DNA of 64,000 nt from Streptomyces maremycinicus (GCF_001184025.1 NZ_BBYG01000010.1:1-64000); one strand, 5' to 3'. Positions 16,649 through 26,527 are shown, counted from the first letter of the stretch. Notes: generated from the sequence alone by a model not told the origin. A program made the numbers and translations.

Positions 16649-18303
16649 GCGAGGCCGAGGGAATCGACACCGTCAGCCATGCGGAGGAGTTCGCCGACGC
16701 CGTGGCGCGGTCCGGGGTCACTCACGTCTTCGGACTCATGGGCGACGGCAACATGCACCTGCTCATCGCGCTCGGACATCGGGGCGTCTCCGTGGTCGAG
16801 GTACGGCACGAGAGCGCGGCGGTGGCGATGGCCGAAGGCTACGGCTGGACCTCGGGCCGGGTCGGCATCTGCTCGGTCACCCATGGCCCAGGGCTCAGTC
16901 ATGTGGCGACCTCGCTGCTGGTGGCGGCCCGCAACCGGTCGCCGCTCGTGCTCCTCGCGGCCGAGACACCGAACGGTTACCAGGGAGCCCAGACCTTCGA
17001 CCAGGCTTCCTTCGTCTCCTCGTGCGAGACGCGCTATCGCAGGATGACGCCGGGGGAACGCCCGGCGGACGTGCTGGCCGAGGTCGTCGAGCTCGCCCGG
17101 GAGGAGTCCGGCCCTGTGGTCCTGGGCATCGCGGCCGAACTGTTCGTCGCTCCCGTCACCGGGCGGGCCCGCGGCGCAGTGCCGTACCGGCCGCGAGCGG
17201 TGCCCACCGACGACGACAACACAGCCGCGGCGCAACGCATCAGCCGACTCCTGACCGATGCCGAGCGGCCCGTCCTGATCGCGGGCCGCGGTGCCATGGA
17301 CAGTGCCGCGCCCGCTCTGATGCGAACGCTCGCGGACCGTTTCGGCGTCGGCCTGGCCACGACACTCCCCGCCAAGGGCCTGTTCGACGGACACCTCCAT
17401 GATCTAGGCATCGCCGGAGGGCTCGCGCATCCGGCGGGGGAGCGCGTGCTGCGCTCCGCCGACCTGGTCGTGGCCGTCGGTGCCACCATGGGCCGTAGCA
17501 CCACGCAGTCGTCGCGCCTGTTCGAGAAGGCACACGTCGTCAAGGTCGTCGACGACGCCGACGTGACGGGAAAGACCGAGACGCTCCGCGGCGACGCGAC
17601 GGGCACCTTGAGGCAGGCAGTGTCGCTGACGGGTGACGCGCCGGACACCCGGCGGCCGTGGTTCACCCCGGTCGGTCCGTCCGCGGACTGCTGGCGGGAG
17701 GACCTGCGCGACTTCCGCCCGCCCGTATCCGAAGGCACCGTCGATCCACGGAGGGCGCTCGCGGAGATCAGCCCGTACATCCCCGACGACGCGACCGTGG
17801 TCATCGGCAACGGCCACTGCTCGGGCTTCGCCACCGCGTTCATCACCGTGCCGGCCCGGGGCCGGTTCTTCGCCGCGCAGGGCTTCGGATCCATCGGACA
17901 GGCGCTCACGACCGCAGTCGGCGCGGCCCTCGGAGCACCCGCACTCAAGACCGTCGTCTTCGAGGGCGACGCCGCGTTCATGATGCACGTGCAGGAACTG
18001 GACACCGCGGCGCGGGCCGGGGCGAACCTGACCGTGTTCGTCCTCAACGACCGCGCTCTGGGCACCGAGTACCAGCGGCTCCGGCTGGAAGGCGGTGACG
18101 CCGAGACGGCCATCGTGCCGCCGCCCGATCTGGCGAGGCTCGCGGCGGCGTTCGGCGCCCGTTCCTTCACTGTCGACTCGCCTGACGCGCACACGCTCGC
18201 GGATGCCGCGTTGCGTCCCGGTCTCGCGGTCGTCGACGTCCGTACAGCGCGCTCGGTGCTCAGCCGGCACCTGCGTCTGCCGGTGCCGCGTGAGGCGGGC
18301 TGA
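16645..18303 (+). CDS. thiamine diphosphate-dependent enzyme (acetolactate synthase/benzoylformate decarboxylase type)
   Basis: A 552-aa three-domain ThDP enzyme. The N-terminal pyrimidine-binding domain has the activating Glu in VEVRHESAAVAMAEGYG. A central domain follows (PVLIAGRGAMDS). The C-terminal PP domain has a GDA...N variant of the ThDP motif in VVFEGDAAFMM...FVLND. TTG 16645 makes a TTGA overlap with the esterase stop and has AAGGAG at ideal distance. The family carboligates or decarboxylates 2-oxo acids. No regulatory small subunit is nearby, so catabolic decarboxylation or carboligation is more likely than amino-acid synthesis. Confidence 0.85.
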   Translation: MSEAEGIDTVSHAEEFADAVARSGVTHVFGLMGDGNMHLLIALGHRGVSVVEVRHESAAVAMAEGYGWTSGRVGICSVTHGPGLSHVATSLLVAARNRSPLVLLAAETPNGYQGAQTFDQASFVSSCETRYRRMTPGERPADVLAEVVELAREESGPVVLGIAAELFVAPVTGRARGAVPYRPRAVPTDDDNTAAAQRISRLLTDAERPVLIAGRGAMDSAAPALMRTLADRFGVGLATTLPAKGLFDGHLHDLGIAGGLAHPAGERVLRSADLVVAVGATMGRSTTQSSRLFEKAHVVKVVDDADVTGKTETLRGDATGTLRQAVSLTGDAPDTRRPWFTPVGPSADCWREDLRDFRPPVSEGTVDPRRALAEISPYIPDDATVVIGNGHCSGFATAFITVPARGRFFAAQGFGSIGQALTTAVGAALGAPALKTVVFEGDAAFMMHVQELDTAARAGANLTVFVLNDRALGTEYQRLRLEGGDAETAIVPPPDLARLAAAFGARSFTVDSPDAHTLADAALRPGLAVVDVRTARSVLSRHLRLPVPREAG

Positions 18304-18317
18304 AGGCGGGCGGGCCA

Positions 18318-19349
18318 GTGGAGTTCGCGATGCAGTTCACGCTCACCGACCCCGTCCTCACCCGACAGCACGCCCGCGGACTGGTCGAGTTGGCCCGGAA
18401 GGCGGACGACTACGGCCTGCACTCGATCGGCGTGGGCGACACCGGATTCCGGCTGAACGAGGCGGCGTCGAGGGTGACCCTCCTGGCACTCGGCACCACA
18501 AGGACGTACGTCGGCATGCGCCCGACCAACCCCTGGACCCGCGACCCCCAGATCACGGCGGCGTTCCTCGCCACGATCGACGCCATGACCGAGGGCCGCG
18601 CCTTCATGGAGATCGCCACCGGCGACTCCGCCGTACGCAGCGTCGGGCGCCGGCCGTCGACACGTGCCCGCCTGGAGGAGTACGTCACCTGCGTCCGCGG
18701 CCTCCTCGCCACCGGCCACGGACACTTCGAGGGACGCGAGATCCAGGTGTTCGGCGACCAGCGGCCACCCGTGCGCATCTCGGTCGGCGCCGAAGGCCCC
18801 CGCATGCTGGAACTCGCCGGAGGCATCGCCGACGCGGTCTCCATCGGCACCGGACTCATGGCCGACGTCGTCGCCTGGTCGCTGGAACACGTACGGCGCG
18901 GCGCACAGCTGCGCGGGCGGGAACCGGCGGACGTCGAACCCTGGTTCACCGTGCGCAGCGTCCTGGACGCCGACCGGGACACCGCACACAACCGGGTCCG
19001 CCCTTCGCTCGCCTCGATCCTGCACCACAGCATGCGAGGCGGGGCGGACGGACGGCTGGTGCCCGAGCGCCACCAAGAGGCCGTCAGGGAGTACGTCCGG
19101 CACTACACCCTGGCCGACCACCAGCGGCCCGACGGGGCCAACGAAGGCCTCATGGAACGCCTCGGGTTGACCGGGTTCGCCCTGGACCGCTGGGGGTTGG
19201 CCGGAAACGCAGGGGACTGGATCGAACGCATCGAGGCGCTCCAAAACGCGGGAGTACGGCGGATGTGGCTGGCCAACCGGGGCAGCCTGACGCAGCTCGA
19301 AGAGGCGTTGCGGATCTTCGGGGAACAGGTGCTGCCCCGGGTCCGGTGA
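18318..19349 (+). CDS. LLM-class flavin-dependent oxidoreductase
   Basis: A 343-aa TIM-barrel protein of the luciferase-like/F420-dependent group: MQFTLTDPV at the first strand, ARKADDYGLHSIGVGDTGF, TTRTYVGMRPTNPWTRDP, and VRISVGAEGPRMLELAGGIAD. GTG 18318 starts 14 bp after the ThDP gene. Members use FMN or F420 for oxidations, reductions or monooxygenation. With no partner flavin reductase in this operon, F420 use is plausible. The role is probably a redox step on the product of the upstream enzymes. Confidence 0.82.
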   Translation: MEFAMQFTLTDPVLTRQHARGLVELARKADDYGLHSIGVGDTGFRLNEAASRVTLLALGTTRTYVGMRPTNPWTRDPQITAAFLATIDAMTEGRAFMEIATGDSAVRSVGRRPSTRARLEEYVTCVRGLLATGHGHFEGREIQVFGDQRPPVRISVGAEGPRMLELAGGIADAVSIGTGLMADVVAWSLEHVRRGAQLRGREPADVEPWFTVRSVLDADRDTAHNRVRPSLASILHHSMRGGADGRLVPERHQEAVREYVRHYTLADHQRPDGANEGLMERLGLTGFALDRWGLAGNAGDWIERIEALQNAGVRRMWLANRGSLTQLEEALRIFGEQVLPRVR

Positions 19350-19396
19350 GCGCCGTAGCCCGTAGCTCAAAGGCCGTATGACAGAGAGGAATTGCC

Positions 19397-20995
19397 ATGT
19401 CCGGGAGAAGAACGACCGCTCTGTGGGCGCTGATCGCAGCACTCTTCGGCATCGTGTCACTGTCCCCGCCCGCGGCGACCGCGCAAGCCGACAGCAGGTC
19501 CGAATCGACCCTGCCCACCGTAGTGAGCACCACCGGCGGTTCCCTGCGCGGAACGGTCACCGACGGCGTGCGCGAGTTCAACGGAATCCGCTACGGCCAG
19601 GCCCCCGTAGGCGACTTGAGATGGCAGCCCCCGGTCGCGGCCGCGTCCTGGCAAGGAACCAGAAGCGCCAGCACCCCCGGGTCGGCCTGTGTGCAGATGG
19701 CCGCGGCCTGGCGCCCGGCCGCCGCCAGCACCGACGAGGACTGCCTCTTCCTGAACGTCTGGACGCCCACCCGGCAGACGTCCGGGGCGAAACTGCCGGT
19801 GACTGTTTTCTTCCATGGCGGGGGCTTCGTCAACGGCGCCGGAACGGACATCGACCCGGCTGTCTACGTGAAGAACGGCGGAATCGTCGTCACCGTCAAC
19901 TACCGCCTGGGCTCGCTCGGCTGGCTCACCCTCCCCGGCCTCGACGCGGAGAACGCGCAGAGTACGTCCGGCAACTACGGCCTGCTCGACCAGGAGCTGG
20001 CCCTGAAGTGGATCAAGGCCAACGCCGCCGCGTTCGGCGGTGACGCGTCCAAGGTGATGGTCACCGGGCAGTCGGCGGGAGCCGAGTCCATCTGCGCCCT
20101 GCTGGCCTCGCCCTCCGCGGCCGGATTGTTCCAGCGGGCGGCCATGGAGAGCAGCCTCCGGTGCGCGGTCAACACCCGGTCGGCGGCCCAGACATCCGAC
20201 GCCGGGTTCGCCACAGCCGCTGGCTGTACCGGCACGGACGCGGTCGTCGTGGCCTGCCTGCGCACCAAGTCACCCGCGGTGCTGCTCGACGCGCAGAAGA
20301 CCGCGGGGGCGTGGCGGCCGGTCGTCGACGGCACCGTGCTGCCCCTCTCGCCGACCGCCGCCTTCGCCGCGGGCCGGTTCCACAAGATGCCCGTCGTCAT
20401 CGGTTCCACCCAGAACGAGGGCGGCGCCTTCGTGTATGAGCAGAACGACCTCGTCACCCACCCGGTCACCGACGCGCAGTACGAAGCGGCCATGAAGACC
20501 TCCTACGGCGCGAACGCCGAGGCTGTGCTGGCCCGTTACCCGGTGTCCCACTTCACGAACGCCGGCCAGGCACTGGCCACGGTGCGCACGGACAGCGGGT
20601 TCGCCTGCCCGGCACTGGTGCACGCGGGCTCCCTGTCGGCGCATACCTCCACCTACGTCTACGAGTTCCGCGACACCACCGCACCCCTGCGCTCCTACCA
20701 GCTCGTTCCGCCGTCCTTCAACGTCGGCGCCCAGCACTCCGCCGACCTCCTCTACCTGTGGGGAGCGCCCACACTCACTCCGCTGACGAAGACGCAGCGC
20801 GTGCTGGCCGACGAGATGATCACCTACTGGCAGCACTTCGCGAAGACCGGAAACCTCGCCCCCGACGGGCTTCCCCGCATCGCCGAGTACAGCACCAGCC
20901 GCAGCATCCAACTCGCCTTCACCAGCCACGGCTCAAAGGCCGTGAGCGACGAAGCGGCCAACCACCAGTGCTCCTTCTGGGCTGGGCTGGCCTGA
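19397..20995 (+). CDS. secreted type-B carboxylesterase
   Basis: A 532-aa carboxylesterase with a signal peptide (ALWALIAALFGIVSLSPPAATAQA). Family landmarks are FNGIRYGQAPVG, EDCLFLNVWTP, the HGGGF oxyanion hole (140-144), the GQSAGAES elbow with Ser 226, an NEGG Glu segment and a late GAQHSADLLYLWG His. ATG 19397 follows AGAGAGGAA. It is the last gene of the esterase operon and is followed by a strong terminator. Together with the first gene it gives the operon two extracellular ester hydrolases. Confidence 0.9.
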   Translation: MSGRRTTALWALIAALFGIVSLSPPAATAQADSRSESTLPTVVSTTGGSLRGTVTDGVREFNGIRYGQAPVGDLRWQPPVAAASWQGTRSASTPGSACVQMAAAWRPAAASTDEDCLFLNVWTPTRQTSGAKLPVTVFFHGGGFVNGAGTDIDPAVYVKNGGIVVTVNYRLGSLGWLTLPGLDAENAQSTSGNYGLLDQELALKWIKANAAAFGGDASKVMVTGQSAGAESICALLASPSAAGLFQRAAMESSLRCAVNTRSAAQTSDAGFATAAGCTGTDAVVVACLRTKSPAVLLDAQKTAGAWRPVVDGTVLPLSPTAAFAAGRFHKMPVVIGSTQNEGGAFVYEQNDLVTHPVTDAQYEAAMKTSYGANAEAVLARYPVSHFTNAGQALATVRTDSGFACPALVHAGSLSAHTSTYVYEFRDTTAPLRSYQLVPPSFNVGAQHSADLLYLWGAPTLTPLTKTQRVLADEMITYWQHFAKTGNLAPDGLPRIAEYSTSRSIQLAFTSHGSKAVSDEAANHQCSFWAGLA

Positions 20996-21072
20996 CCTGA
21001 CCGCCGGCCTCACCGGGGCGGCGTGCGCCGGAAATCAAACCGAGATGAAGAGTTCCGCAGAATTCCATGAAG

Positions 21073-21109
21073 ATGCCGCCGTACCCCTCTTTTCGGGGTG
21101 CGGCGGCAT
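21073..21109 (+). terminator. rho-independent-type hairpin after carboxylesterase
   Basis: ATGCCGCCG-t-ACCCC pairs with GGGGT-g-CGGCGGCAT around a short T-rich loop, about 80 bp after the carboxylesterase stop. The rest of the 21110-21353 interval shows no gene and should hold the promoter of the tannase-family gene. Confidence 0.75.
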
Positions 21110-21353
21110 CCTTGATTCGGCACATGGTGATTATCGAGCCGTCGGTGGCGCAGAATGCGTTCTTCCCGAGACCTGTTTTGGATCCTGATGATCTCCGGAT
21201 ATAGCCTGGTGGAAACCGTCTGGTCGTCCGAGACGATCCGGTCCATTGGAAGGCCGTCATGATGCTTGGTGAATGAGGAAAGCATGAAAGCGGCGGCATA
21301 AGAACGTGAGAATTGCGGCCGGATTCGAATCGGCCGCATTGAGGAGACGAGCT

Positions 21354-23009
21354 GTGCGGAAAAAGGGAATCAAGCGCAGGAACGTGGTCATGGGGATCGG
21401 CACCGTGGCCGGCGCCGCGACACTCGGCGGCGTCGCACGGAGCGCGCAGGCCGATGACGGGACCTCGACGAGCGGCAGCGCCCATGGCAGTGCGGCGTCC
21501 TCGGACGCCCTGGTCTTCGACAAGGACGACTACACGACCCTGACCGCCACGATCAGCACCGATGACGGCGACAAGGAGGTCAAGTACCGCTTCTACAAGG
21601 CCGTCACCTACGTCGCCAACCCGGTCGACGAGGCGTACCAGAGCCTGACCGTTAGCGTTCCCGTCGAGATCGACGGCAAGGCCGTGGACGCGAGTGACGC
21701 GCCGATCCTGTTCGCCAACTCGATCGCCGGGTTCATGCCCGTGAGCGTCCAGACCGCCACCAGCGTGAACGCCATGGGCGGGGGAGGCGGGCAGGGTGGC
21801 GGCACCTGGCCGAGCGCCAGCGCCTCGGCCAGCGCCTCGGCGTCCGGTGGTACCGGCGGGTCGGCCTCCGGCGGCGGAGAGTCCGCCCAGGCCAACACCA
21901 ACCTGCCCGAACTCGGCCTGGCGGCCGGCTACGTGGTCGTACAGCCCGGATGCCGCGGCCGCACCCTGGTGAACTCCGAGGGCGTCTACTACGGCACCGC
22001 GCCCGCGGTCATCGTGGACCTGAAGGCCGCGGTCCGCTATCTCCGCTTCAACAAGGACCGCATCCCCGGCGACACCGAGCGGATCATCTCCACCGGCGGC
22101 AGCGCCGGCGGCGAGGTGTCCGCCCTGCTCGGCGCGTCCGGCGACAGCCGCCTGTACGACTCCTACCTCAAGGAACTGGGCGCGGCCGACGCATCCGACG
22201 CGATCTTCGCGACCGGCGCCTGGTGCGCCATCGTCGACCTGGAGAACGCCGACGGAGCCTACGAGTGGAACTGGGGCAGCCTGACCGCTGTGAGCACCGG
22301 CGAGACGGTCGACGCGGCCGACTCCAAGGAGCTGACCAACCAGTTCGTCGACTACCAGGCGTCCCTCCACCTCAAGGGCCTGAACGGGTTCGGTCCGCTG
22401 ACCGCGCGTAACTACGACCGGTACCTGCTGGAGACCTACCTCCAGCCCGCGGCCGCCACCTACCTCAAGGGGCTGTCGGCGGCCGACCGTACGGCCTACC
22501 TCGCAGGCAACACCTTCATCACCTGGAAGAACGGGCGGGCGACCTTCACCTGGGACGACTACCTCGCGCACGTGGGTACCCGGCAGAAGAACCTCCCCGC
22601 GTTCGACGGCTTCGACCTCTCGGTGTCCATCAGCGCGCTGGACACCAACAACGAGTTCGGCCTGGGCACCACCGCGGGGCGGCACTTCACCGAGTACAGC
22701 CAGAAGCGTGACGCGTCGGGCACGGCCGGCAAGCGCCTGGACAGCGACATCCCCGAGAAGCTTCGCCTCATGAACCCGATGTACCACCTCCGCAAGGGCA
22801 ACCCCGGCCGGTCCAAGCACTGGTGGATCCGCCTGGGCACCATCGACACCTACACGTCGCTGACGGTCTCCGCCAACCTCACGGCCACCGTCGACGGCCT
22901 CGGTGACAACGTCAGTCACCTCATGTACTGGGACCAGGGGCACATGAGCGACCTCGACCCGGGCGACTTCATCAAGTGGATCGCGAAGGTGACGGGTTAC
23001 AGGGGCTGA
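21354..23009 (+). CDS. Tat-exported subtype-B tannase/feruloyl-esterase-family protein
   Basis: A 551-aa protein beginning VRKKGIKRRNVVMG, a twin-arginine signal with a hydrophobic stretch and an ARSAQA cleavage region. The body matches bacterial subtype-B tannases: YVVVQPGCRGRT, APAVIVDLKAAVRYL, the GGSAGGEVSALLGASGDS elbow with Ser 250, and the closing MYWDQGHMSDLDPGDFIKWI His segment. Residues ~141-182 are a Gly/Ser/Ala low-complexity insertion, unusual for the family. GTG 21354 has GAGGAG upstream. Tannases cleave galloyl and related phenolic esters, which fits the neighbouring esterases. Whether gallate is the true substrate is not shown. Confidence 0.82.
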   Translation: MRKKGIKRRNVVMGIGTVAGAATLGGVARSAQADDGTSTSGSAHGSAASSDALVFDKDDYTTLTATISTDDGDKEVKYRFYKAVTYVANPVDEAYQSLTVSVPVEIDGKAVDASDAPILFANSIAGFMPVSVQTATSVNAMGGGGGQGGGTWPSASASASASASGGTGGSASGGGESAQANTNLPELGLAAGYVVVQPGCRGRTLVNSEGVYYGTAPAVIVDLKAAVRYLRFNKDRIPGDTERIISTGGSAGGEVSALLGASGDSRLYDSYLKELGAADASDAIFATGAWCAIVDLENADGAYEWNWGSLTAVSTGETVDAADSKELTNQFVDYQASLHLKGLNGFGPLTARNYDRYLLETYLQPAAATYLKGLSAADRTAYLAGNTFITWKNGRATFTWDDYLAHVGTRQKNLPAFDGFDLSVSISALDTNNEFGLGTTAGRHFTEYSQKRDASGTAGKRLDSDIPEKLRLMNPMYHLRKGNPGRSKHWWIRLGTIDTYTSLTVSANLTATVDGLGDNVSHLMYWDQGHMSDLDPGDFIKWIAKVTGYRG

Positions 23010-23050
23010 CCCTCCCATGGTCGCCGGCCGATGACTCGGTGCATCGACAG

Positions 23051-23091
23051 GTGTGCCCTGCGGCCTGGCACACCAGGACCGCAGGGCACAC
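23051..23091. terminator. bidirectional terminator hairpin
   Basis: GTGTGCCCTGCGG and its exact complement, plus an inner CCTGG/CCAGG stem with one bulge, lie between the convergent tannase and RND genes. Confidence 0.75.
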
Positions 23092-23109
23092 GATGTCCTT
23101 CTCGGAGCG

Positions 23110-26100
23110 TTACGGCTGCGGCTGCAGCGTGGAATCCTCCTGTGCCGCGGGAGCGGTCTTGCGCGCGGCCCGGCGGGCACGGCGTTGTGCGCGGCGCTCG
23201 CGCCGGGTCTCGACCATCGTGTACAGGGTCGGGATGAGGACCAGGGTGAGCAGGGTGGAGCTGAAGAGACCGCCGATGACCACCACGGCGAGTGGGGTGG
23301 AGATGAAGCCACCCGAGTCGGTGATGCCGAGGGCCATCGGGAGAAGCGCGAAGATGGTCGCCAGCGCGGTCATCAGGATGGGGCGGAGCCTGCGACGACC
23401 GCCCTCGCGGACCGCCTCCTCGATACTCATGCCCTGCGCCCGGTACTGGTTGACGAGGTCCATCAGGACGATGGCGTTGGTGACCACGATTCCGATGAGC
23501 ATCAGCATGCCGATCAGCGCTGCCACGCCGAGGGGAGCGCCGGTGATGCGCAGCAGGGCGAACGCGCCGGTGAAGGCGAAGGGAATTGAGGCCAGCAGCA
23601 CCAGGGTCTGGCGGATGCTGCGGAAGACCCCGACCAGCAGCAGGAAGACGATCGCGATCGCGGCCAGAATCGCCAGGCCGAGCTGACTGAAGGCGTCGCC
23701 CTGGCTGGCCGTCACACCGCCCATCTCGTACGTGACGCCCGACGGCAGGTCCAGCTTGTCGATCGCCTGCTGCACCTGCGTGCTCGCGGTGCCGGTGCTG
23801 TCTCCGACCGGGGTGGCCGTGACGGAGGCGGCCCCGGAGCCGTCGACGCGCTGGCGCTTGGTCGGCGCCTCCGTCTGCGTGACCGTGGCGACCTTGTCCA
23901 GCCGAACCTCTCCCTGAGAGGTCGAGATCGTCAGCCCCTTGAGGGCGCTGACGCTGTTCGGCGCGGTGGAGGTGGTCTTGACGAGCACGTCGCGCGTCGA
24001 GCCGTCGACGGTGATCTGCGTGACGGTGCTGCCCTGGACGGCCTCGCTGACGGCCGAGGCGATGCTCGTGTCGCTCAGTCCGTACGAGGCGGCCTCCTCA
24101 CCCTTGGCTCGGATGCTGATCTGCGGTGACTGGGTGGAGAGATCGCTGCTGACGTCGGTGACCTCCTGGACGCCCTTGAGCGCGTTCTCGATCTTGTCGG
24201 TGGCGGTCTTGAGGTCCGTGTCGTCGTCGGACTTGACGTCTACCTGGATGTCGTTGTTTGACCCGAAGCCACTGTTGGAGCCGATCGTCAGGTCACCGGC
24301 GCCCTTGAGGTCGTCGAACCTGTGCCGCAGCGTGTCCTCGACCGTCGAGGAGTCGGCGTCGTCCTTGAGAGCGATGCTGTACGAGGCGCTGTTGGCGCTT
24401 CCGCCGCCGCCCATGACGGCGAAGCCGCCCGAGGAGCCGATGGTGACCTGGTAGGAGTCGACCCCGGCGACAGCGGAGATGGCCTTCTCGACCTTCTTCG
24501 CAGCCCCGTCGGTGGCCTGCAGGCTGGTGCCTTCGGGCAGGGTCTGGGTGACGCTCACCGAGTCCGAACCGGAGTCGCCGAGGAAGCTCGTCTTCAGGCC
24601 GGCGGTCAGGCTGAAGGTGAAGACGAGCAGGACGGCCGCGATACCGAGGACCGACTTGCGGTGACCGACGGCCCAGTCGATGACGGGGACGTACGCACGT
24701 TGCAGTACGCCGCTTCGTTCCTCTTCCTCGACCTTCCTGCGGAACTCCTCCGGGTCGGCGCCCTCGGCCTCCTTCGGCGGCTTGAGGAACCAGTAGGCGA
24801 GCGCGGGCACGATCGTGAGCGAGACCAGCAGCGATGCCAGCATCGCCGCCACGACCGTGATCGAGAACGGGCCGAACAACTCCCCGACCAGCCCGCTGAC
24901 CAGCGCTATGGGGACGAACACCGCCACCGTGGTGAGGGTCGAGAGAGTGACCGCGGTGGACACTTCGCGCACCCCGGTCAGGATGGCGGTGTGCTTGTCC
25001 TCGCCGTAGCCGAGGTGCCGTTTGATGTTCTCCAGGACCACGATCGAGTCGTCGACGACCCGGCCGACCGCCAGGGTGAGGCCGCCGAGAGTGAGGACGT
25101 TGAGCGAGTAGTCCTTCATCCACAGTGCCGTCAGCGCGATGAGTAGGGACAGCGGGATCGAGACGGCTGTGACCAGGGTGGAGCGGACGGAGCGCAGGAA
25201 GAGGACGATCACGACGACCGCCATCAGCAGTCCGAGCAGGCCCTCCTCGAACAGGCCGACGACGGACTGCCGTACCTGCGGGCCGTTGTCGGAGACGACG
25301 GTGATCCGGGCGTCATGGCCGAGGTCCTTCTCCAGACCGGACAGCTTGCCGCGGACGTCCTCGGAGATGGAGGACGAACTGCCGTCCTGGTCCATCGTGA
25401 TCGAGACACCGAGGCTCTCCTTGCCGTCGGTCCGGGTCAGCGTCGTGGCGTCGCTGTCCTTCAGCTCGACCTTCGCCACGTCCTTGAGCTGTACGGGGCT
25501 CTGAGAGGAGGAACCGCCGGCGGAAGCGGAGGATCCGGTCGACGGCGTTCCGCTGATGCCACTCGCCCCCGAGGCGTTGCCGGAACCGGAGTCCGCGCTC
25601 AGCCACAGGTCCTCGATCTGCTGGACGGAGGTCAGAGCACCGCCGATCTGGATGCTGAGCGACTTGCCGTCGGAGTTCACGGACCCGCCGGGAGAAGCCG
25701 AGCCGTTCGACGTCAGCGCACTCTTGATGGACTGGACGGAAAGGCCGTTGTCCTCGAGTTCGCCGGCGTCCGGCGTGATGACGACGACCCGGTCGCGCTC
25801 CCCGGTGACCGTGGCCTGGTTGACCCCGTCGACGGCCTTGAGGTCGGGCACCACCTTGTCATCGAGCACCTTCGCCAGGTCCTGCTGGTCCTCGTCGGAG
25901 GTCACGGCCAGCGTCATCGTCGGCTGATCGTCCGAACTGCCCTTCTGGACCTGGGGGTCGACGGTGTCGGGCAGTTGCGCGGAGGCCTTCGAGAGTGCCT
26001 GCTGGACCTCGTTCGACTTGGTGTCGACGTCGGCGTCGTAGTCGAACTGCAGCTGGACGGAGGCGGAGCCCTGGCGGGACGTGGAGGTGACCGTCTCGAC

Positions 26101-26346
26101 CCCGTCCAGGCTCTTGACCGCGTCCTCGATCGGCTTGACGACCTGGTCCTCCACCACCTGCGGTGAGGCTCCGGCGTAGGTGGCGGTCACGGTGACTGCG
26201 GGGAAGGAGATGTTGGGGATCAGCTGCTGTTTGAGCGACGAGGCGGCGTACGCCCCGAAGGCGACGACGATGATCGTGATCAGCGCGGCCAACTTGCGGT
26301 TGGCCAGACTGACCCGGGACAGCCAGGACATCGAGACGAGTCTCAT
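23110..26346 (-). CDS. RND-family efflux transporter permease (HAE1/AcrB-like)
   Basis: A 1078-aa inner-membrane pump with the duplicated RND plan: TM1 (LAALITIIVVAFGAYAA), a large docking/porter loop containing a Ser/Gly-rich insert (~residues 255-285), then a TM bundle with motif-A-type GGLTLAVGRVVDDSIVVLEN; the second half ends with GIVVTNAIVLMDLVNQYR. The charged DD in TM4 needed for proton relay is present. No membrane-fusion or outer-membrane partner is nearby, as expected for a Gram-positive host. It sits downstream of a NarL-type two-component system on the same strand, which may control it. Confidence 0.9.
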   Translation of the reverse strand: MRLVSMSWLSRVSLANRKLAALITIIVVAFGAYAASSLKQQLIPNISFPAVTVTATYAGASPQVVEDQVVKPIEDAVKSLDGVETVTSTSRQGSASVQLQFDYDADVDTKSNEVQQALSKASAQLPDTVDPQVQKGSSDDQPTMTLAVTSDEDQQDLAKVLDDKVVPDLKAVDGVNQATVTGERDRVVVITPDAGELEDNGLSVQSIKSALTSNGSASPGGSVNSDGKSLSIQIGGALTSVQQIEDLWLSADSGSGNASGASGISGTPSTGSSASAGGSSSQSPVQLKDVAKVELKDSDATTLTRTDGKESLGVSITMDQDGSSSSISEDVRGKLSGLEKDLGHDARITVVSDNGPQVRQSVVGLFEEGLLGLLMAVVVIVLFLRSVRSTLVTAVSIPLSLLIALTALWMKDYSLNVLTLGGLTLAVGRVVDDSIVVLENIKRHLGYGEDKHTAILTGVREVSTAVTLSTLTTVAVFVPIALVSGLVGELFGPFSITVVAAMLASLLVSLTIVPALAYWFLKPPKEAEGADPEEFRRKVEEEERSGVLQRAYVPVIDWAVGHRKSVLGIAAVLLVFTFSLTAGLKTSFLGDSGSDSVSVTQTLPEGTSLQATDGAAKKVEKAISAVAGVDSYQVTIGSSGGFAVMGGGGSANSASYSIALKDDADSSTVEDTLRHRFDDLKGAGDLTIGSNSGFGSNNDIQVDVKSDDDTDLKTATDKIENALKGVQEVTDVSSDLSTQSPQISIRAKGEEAASYGLSDTSIASAVSEAVQGSTVTQITVDGSTRDVLVKTTSTAPNSVSALKGLTISTSQGEVRLDKVATVTQTEAPTKRQRVDGSGAASVTATPVGDSTGTASTQVQQAIDKLDLPSGVTYEMGGVTASQGDAFSQLGLAILAAIAIVFLLLVGVFRSIRQTLVLLASIPFAFTGAFALLRITGAPLGVAALIGMLMLIGIVVTNAIVLMDLVNQYRAQGMSIEEAVREGGRRRLRPILMTALATIFALLPMALGITDSGGFISTPLAVVVIGGLFSSTLLTLVLIPTLYTMVETRRERRAQRRARRAARKTAPAAQEDSTLQPQP

Positions 26347-26476
26347 TTCTGGGAACGGATGGAGTCGTACGAGCCGCCTCCCGGCCGGATTCGCCCGGCC
26401 TCGGGGCGGCGTGCCCCAGCCTGTCCCGCACTCGGTCGCACGGTCGTCAGCCGCTCGCGGTGCTTTTCTCGTACCG

Positions 26477-26512
26477 CGGACGCGTTATCCGTACGGTGTC
26501 CTACCGCGTCCG
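26477..26512. promoter_or_regulatory. inverted repeat between response regulator and RND gene
   Basis: CGGACGCG and CGCGTCCG are separated by 20 bp in the 180-bp gap downstream of the response-regulator gene and upstream of the RND gene. It could be a terminator for the former or an operator for the latter; the long loop leans toward an operator. Confidence 0.35.
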
Positions 26513-26527
26513 AGGACCCATGCGCTT

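Noticed and set aside
17034..19460. Minus-strand open frame of ~800 codons opposite the ThDP and LLM genes
   Set aside because: Antisense to two strong family matches; composition rich in Arg/Ser/Ala with no recognisable motif.
21750..21890. Gly/Ser/Ala-rich stretch as a frameshift or assembly fault in the tannase gene
   Set aside because: The frame is open and family motifs resume correctly on both sides, so it is an in-frame insert.
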